From: Tausonia pullulans
Lineage: Eukaryota > Basidiomycota > Tremellomycetes > Cystofilobasidiales > Mrakiaceae
Assembly: GCA_951802195.1 (NCBI GenBank)
Contig: OX637622.1
Location: forward strand, 806,001 to 870,000
Direction: 5' to 3'
DNA length: 64,000 nucleotides
Below, piece by piece: positions 60,959 through 64,000 of the stretch (position 1 is its first letter; every line of letters starts with the position of its first letter). The notes under the pieces were generated by a model. That model was not told the DNA's origin, searched no databases, and saw only the letters and a program-made list of their open reading frames with translations. The position numbers were made by a program, and so were the translations under genes.

Positions 60959-61147
60959 ATCCTCTCTGGCCTTTTGGCTTAGATCATGTGTAGTATCTGT
61001 TCTTATAAGTTTAACCACTTATATGGGTCCACTGGACCCATTTTGGTTTCCATCTTTTTGCCTTGCCCGCTGGCGGCGTCCTCTGCTTGCACGACTCGCT
61101 GGCATGATGACCTCGGCGCTGCACTATAGCCTTGTGTTGTCAGGGAC
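60959..61147 (+). ncRNA. U2: U2 small nuclear RNA gene
   Basis: The 5' end ATCCTCTCTGGCC and the block CCTTTTGGCTTAGATCATGT, followed by GTAGTATCTGTTCTT, match the near-universal 5' half of U2 snRNA. GTAGTA (60990-60995) is the branch-site pairing sequence. Stem-loop IIa is formed by TATAAGT (61004-61010) and ACTTATA (61017-61023). A perfect 8-bp hairpin, ATGGGTCC-act-GGACCCAT (61023-61041), is stem IIb. The Sm-like site ATCTTTTTG is at 61052-61060. A GGC-GCTGCACTATA-GCC loop (61115-61131) corresponds to stem-loop IV, which binds U2A'/U2B''. The 3' end is an estimate from structure. U2 base-pairs with the intron branch site in the spliceosome. Confidence 0.93.
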
Positions 61148-61457
61148 CTCCCTCACCTTGACCTTGTCGCGTCATCCTGTGTTCTCCCTATGGGAGGCTG
61201 GGATGGGGTGAGATGGTTGAATTTCTTGCTTGCAATTGCGATATTCTTCAAGTGACGCTGTCGATTGTTCCCCTCGAACATAGAGGACCGGTCTGCGGAA
61301 GATAGACAGCTTGAGCTCACGTAATAAGTGAACCTAAGTGGGATTGGCAGCGCCTGCCGCCGTCGAGAGGTTGCCGAGTATAAGACGCGGGTTTAAGTCT
61401 TCGAAGAGAGAACAGACCACACTGCGTACAAGATGCATGAACATCTCCTGGCCCAAA
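61148..61457. other. gap between U2 and EAF7
   Basis: This 310-bp stretch holds the U2 3' flank and the EAF7 3' UTR. No ORF with protein-like features was seen. Confidence 0.4.
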
Positions 61458-62307
61458 TCATCGTTTCCGCCTCTTCTTCGGTGGCTGCTTTTTTGGTGGC
61501 GCCTTCTTCACTTTCTTCTCTTTCTCCTCATCTTCGTCCTCTTCTTCGTCCTCGTCCTCTTCCTCTTCTTGTTCCCCGTCATCCTCACCCTCGCCATCCT
61601 CCTCCGCTGCTGCCTCCTCGTCCTCGTCCTCCGGCTCGGATAGCGCCGACCCGCTGCTCTCCGACCCACCCATGAGCCCGCTGCCCCTCAGCGGATATCT
61701 CGGCGAGTCGCTCGGTGGGGACAGGGACGCCGCCGAATGCCGACGTCGTTTGTCCATCCGCTCGGTGAAGGAGGGCGAGTAGGGGAGCGTGAACTCGGTC
61801 GTAGGCGGTGAGGAATCAGGCGAGTTCTGAGGGAGCGTGACTAGACGTTAATCTCGCATTCTCTCCACCCTTCAGCCTCTTTCGACCCTAGACAACCCTC
61901 CATCATCTGTTAAAGCAGATACTTACTAGTTCATCCAGCCTCTCCAGGTCGTAGAGCTTCTCTAGCTTGGCCCAAACGTCCTCAGGGGAGACCTCCCTTG
62001 GGTTGTACTGAGGCTCGACGTTTCGGAGCAGACTCTGGTTGAGGACAGGGATGAGCTGCACCATTTCAAAGTGCTTATTGGGCCCGACTGGCCGGAAACG
62101 GGTGAGGACTTTGAACAGGGCCTGTTGAAAGAGTGGGGGAACGACGCGTTCGTACGTCAGTCAGTTGACGCTATGGGGCTCTTCCGCGGCTCTGCACAGG
62201 GGAACTGGACAAACGATCTCGCCCTGGGTCGTGTCGAGGATGGGTGTTTCTGTGCCCTCGGCCGACTCTGGTGATGGCGAGGGCGGGGGGTTCTTGGCCT
62301 TGGCCAT
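61458..62307 (-). CDS. EAF7: EAF7/MRGBP-like (CT20 family) subunit of the NuA4 acetyltransferase complex
   Basis: Chromatin protein of the Eaf5/7/3 module. Three exons (62215-62307, 61927-62121, 61458-61826) sum to 657 nt, 218 residues. Exon 1 ends TTQGEI before a GTTTGT donor. The join gives EIALFKVLTRFRPVGPNKHF, the CT20/Eaf7 signature, then MVQLIPVLNQSL and VWAKLEKLYDLERLDEL. The third exon begins NSPDSSPPTTEFTLPYSPSF, continues with RYPLRGSGLMGG, and finishes with a long acidic run and a Lys/Pro-rich basic tail (KKAPPKKQPPKKRRKR). Acidic then basic tails are common in the family. The 93-nt first intron carries a CTGAC branch site. It is divergent from NIF3 with a 465-bp gap. Confidence 0.88.
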
Positions 62308-62772
62308 GATGAGTGATCTCTACGTCAGGAAGGAACGGCGATGACGAGACGGCGTGCGAAAGAGAGGGAGAGCAAGAAGAAAGGTTGTCGATTGTGAGGT
62401 AAGGCAGATAGAGATGGATGGAGGTAGAGATGAGATTGGGCGTTGTCGTGACGGAAATGAGGTGAGGGGAGCGTAAGGGTCGTGAGGAAGAGGTCGGAGG
62501 GGAGACGAGCGAGTGCGACGGAGGAACGCGAGCAGGGCTAGACCGCGTCTCTTCGTCGCAGTAACGACGCGTCATGGAACTACGAGACTTCACAACGTAA
62601 ACGGCAAATCTAGGAGGTCAATAAAGTAACAGAGGAGATGAATCTATCGCATCAGATGATTTATTCGCAGGCAAATGATTGGAAGCTCTTCTTGTCAACG
62701 GACATCTGACGTCGATGTTGACAAGCACCTGTTCAAACGAGAATCGCTCTCAACCGTCACTCTTTTCCTTCG
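62308..62772. other. intergenic between EAF7 and NIF3
   Basis: This 465-bp divergent promoter region has no supported ORF or RNA gene. No clear TATA or CCAAT element stands out. Confidence 0.35.
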
Positions 62773-64000
62773 ATGACCTCCTCCTTCCCTCAAGCCAACA
62801 TGTCTGCCCTCACCCCAGCTCGCCTTATCAACAACATCTTCAACACACGCATTGCGCCCCTCTCGCTCGCAGGCTCCTGGGTTCGTCTCACTCGCTCTTT
62901 GGCTCTTACCTCTCTCTGTCCTGTCTGTCCTGACATCCGCCACCTACCTTTCCCTCTTCTCCTCTGCCAGGACAACGTCGGCCTTCTCCTCGAGGCTCCT
63001 TACTCTAAGCCCTCGGCCAAGAAGATTCTCCTCACCATCGATCTCACCACTGCTGTCGCGCGCGAGGCGCTCGCTCTCGAGGGCTGCTCCGTCGTCGTCG
63101 CTTACCACCCGGCGATCTTCTCCGGTCTCAAGTCCATCTCCCCCTCTCCATCAATAAAATCTATCTTCAGGAGGGAGGGTGCAGGCTGATTTCTTCTTTT
63201 GGGTCCAGGTCTCTCACTCTCGGTAACTCGCTACAGTCGTCTCTTCTCCAGCTCGCCGCGTCCGGTATCTCTGTGTTCTCGCCTCACACCTCGCTCGACG
63301 CGATCCCGGGAGGCATGAACGACCATCTCGCCTCTGCTTTCGCTGTGCATCTTTCTTCCCTCTCCCAGACTGCGGCAGGAATCTTGCTGAATCCTTTGGA
63401 AACGTGGGGATGATCCAGCCCTTCACGTCGTCCGTCCCCTGTGAGCCCATCAAGGATGCCCCAGAGGGTTTCGAGGGCTCCGGCGTTGGTCGGCGGATCG
63501 AGCTCGCCGGAGAGGGGATGGACCTTGATGAAATCATCAGGCGTGTGAAGAAGATCACGGGGCTCGCGCATGGTGAGCTAGCGATTGATCCTCGACTTGA
63601 GAGATTGGCTGATAGCAACCGTATGTGTGCGCAGTGCAACTTGCCGAGGCGAACGAGAAGCCTGCGAAGATCAAGAGCATTGCGATGTGCGTCGGCAGCG
63701 GCGGGTCGGTGCTTAGCAAGGTCAAGGCCGATGTCTGGCTCACCGGAGAGTGAGTGGGAAGTGGTGGCGGTTGGAGGAAGAAGAATTGCAAGGCACTGAT
63801 AGTCCACTCCTCTATCATACAGGCTCTCCCACGTGGGTTATATCCACCTCGCTCCGCGCTCGGTTAAAGGGCTGACCTTGTTCTCTGAACGCGACAGCAT
63901 GAGATTCTTGCCACCGTCGCCAAGAACATCTCCGTCATTCTCAGTTCGTCCCCTCGCTACTTGGAAGGCTTCTCTTTACCTCGAGGCTGAGATGGTGTTC
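62773..64000 (+). CDS. NIF3: NIF3/DUF34 family protein, 3' end outside the window
   Basis: Conserved metal-binding protein of uncertain role, once called NGG1-interacting factor 3 or GTP cyclohydrolase I type 2-like. The start at 62773 gives MTSSFPQANMSALTPARL; the second ATG at 62800 is also possible. Exon 1 ends IAPLSLAGSW at 62880. Exon 2 from 62971 gives DNVGLLLEAPYSK, ILLTIDLTTAVAREAL, and YHPAIFSGLK with the metal-ligand His. The frame then needs an intron (63132-63207) to reach SLTLGNSLQSSLLQLAASG and SVFSPHTSLDAIPGGMND. Later exons give CVGSGGSVL and KADVWLTGELSHHEILATVA, the C-terminal metal-binding motif. The remainder lies beyond position 64000. The second intron has the unusual donor GTCCAT. 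Confidence 0.88.

Noticed and set aside
1-64000. Virus-like or LTR elements, rRNA genes, telomere repeats
   Set aside because: Looked for reverse transcriptase, integrase, capsid-like and long terminal repeat signatures, rRNA cores and telomeric repeats by eye. None was seen.

Overview
The window is a piece of a fungal nuclear chromosome, most likely a basidiomycete and probably a yeast-like member of Pucciniomycotina. Genes are cut by many short introns, mostly about 60-100 nt, with donors such as GTGAGT, GTGCGT and GTTCGT and CTGAC/CTNAC-like branch sites near the 3' end. Coding DNA is GC-rich. The gene set is purely fungal: single-chain NAD(P)H glutamate synthase, PDX2/SNO1, LAM sterol transporter, Dopey, NOT1, PIF1. 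The lineage is inferred from style and gene content, not from an alignment. I see no CRISPR array, operon, virus-like element or intact transposon.

Layout. 0-4 kb: the 5' end of FIP1 (-), a mitochondrial 3-hydroxyacyl-CoA dehydrogenase (-) and the PLP-synthase glutaminase SNO1 (-). 4-12.4 kb: an F-box-like protein, the 49-kDa subunit of complex I, an NT-C2 domain protein and PEX12, all (+). 12.4-25 kb: PIF1 helicase (-), converging on PEX12, then the 8.6-kb glutamate synthase GLT1 (+) across a 1.1-kb divergent promoter. 25-27.8 kb: a gene-poor island bounded by two oppositely oriented tRNA-Asp(GTC) genes. It holds a poly-C minisatellite, three copies of a short A-tailed repeat and one doubtful secreted-protein ORF. 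27.8-31.2 kb: a MAT2B/RmlD-like protein (-) and the Rieske protein RIP1 (+) share a 224-bp promoter. 31.2-33.7 kb: gene-poor, with one decayed gene for a secreted Thr/Cys-rich protein. 33.7-51.4 kb: NOT1, the gamma-tubulin complex protein GCP2/SPC97 and a GRAM-VASt LAM-type sterol transfer protein (all +). 51.5-59.2 kb: DOP1 (-). 59.2-61 kb: relic coding scraps and a U2 snRNA gene (+). 61.4-64 kb: EAF7 (-) and the 5' part of NIF3 (+).

The genes belong to unlinked housekeeping pathways: respiration (49-kDa subunit, Rieske), nitrogen assimilation (GLT1), vitamin B6, fatty-acid oxidation and peroxisomes (HADH, PEX12), mRNA processing and decay (FIP1, U2, NOT1), membrane traffic and sterols (DOP1, LAM), microtubule nucleation (GCP2) and chromatin (EAF7). 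I found no dedicated novel multi-gene system. The most notable items are the U2 snRNA gene, the inverted pair of intron-containing tRNA-Asp genes with the repeats between them, the very short coding exons, and the decayed secreted-protein gene.
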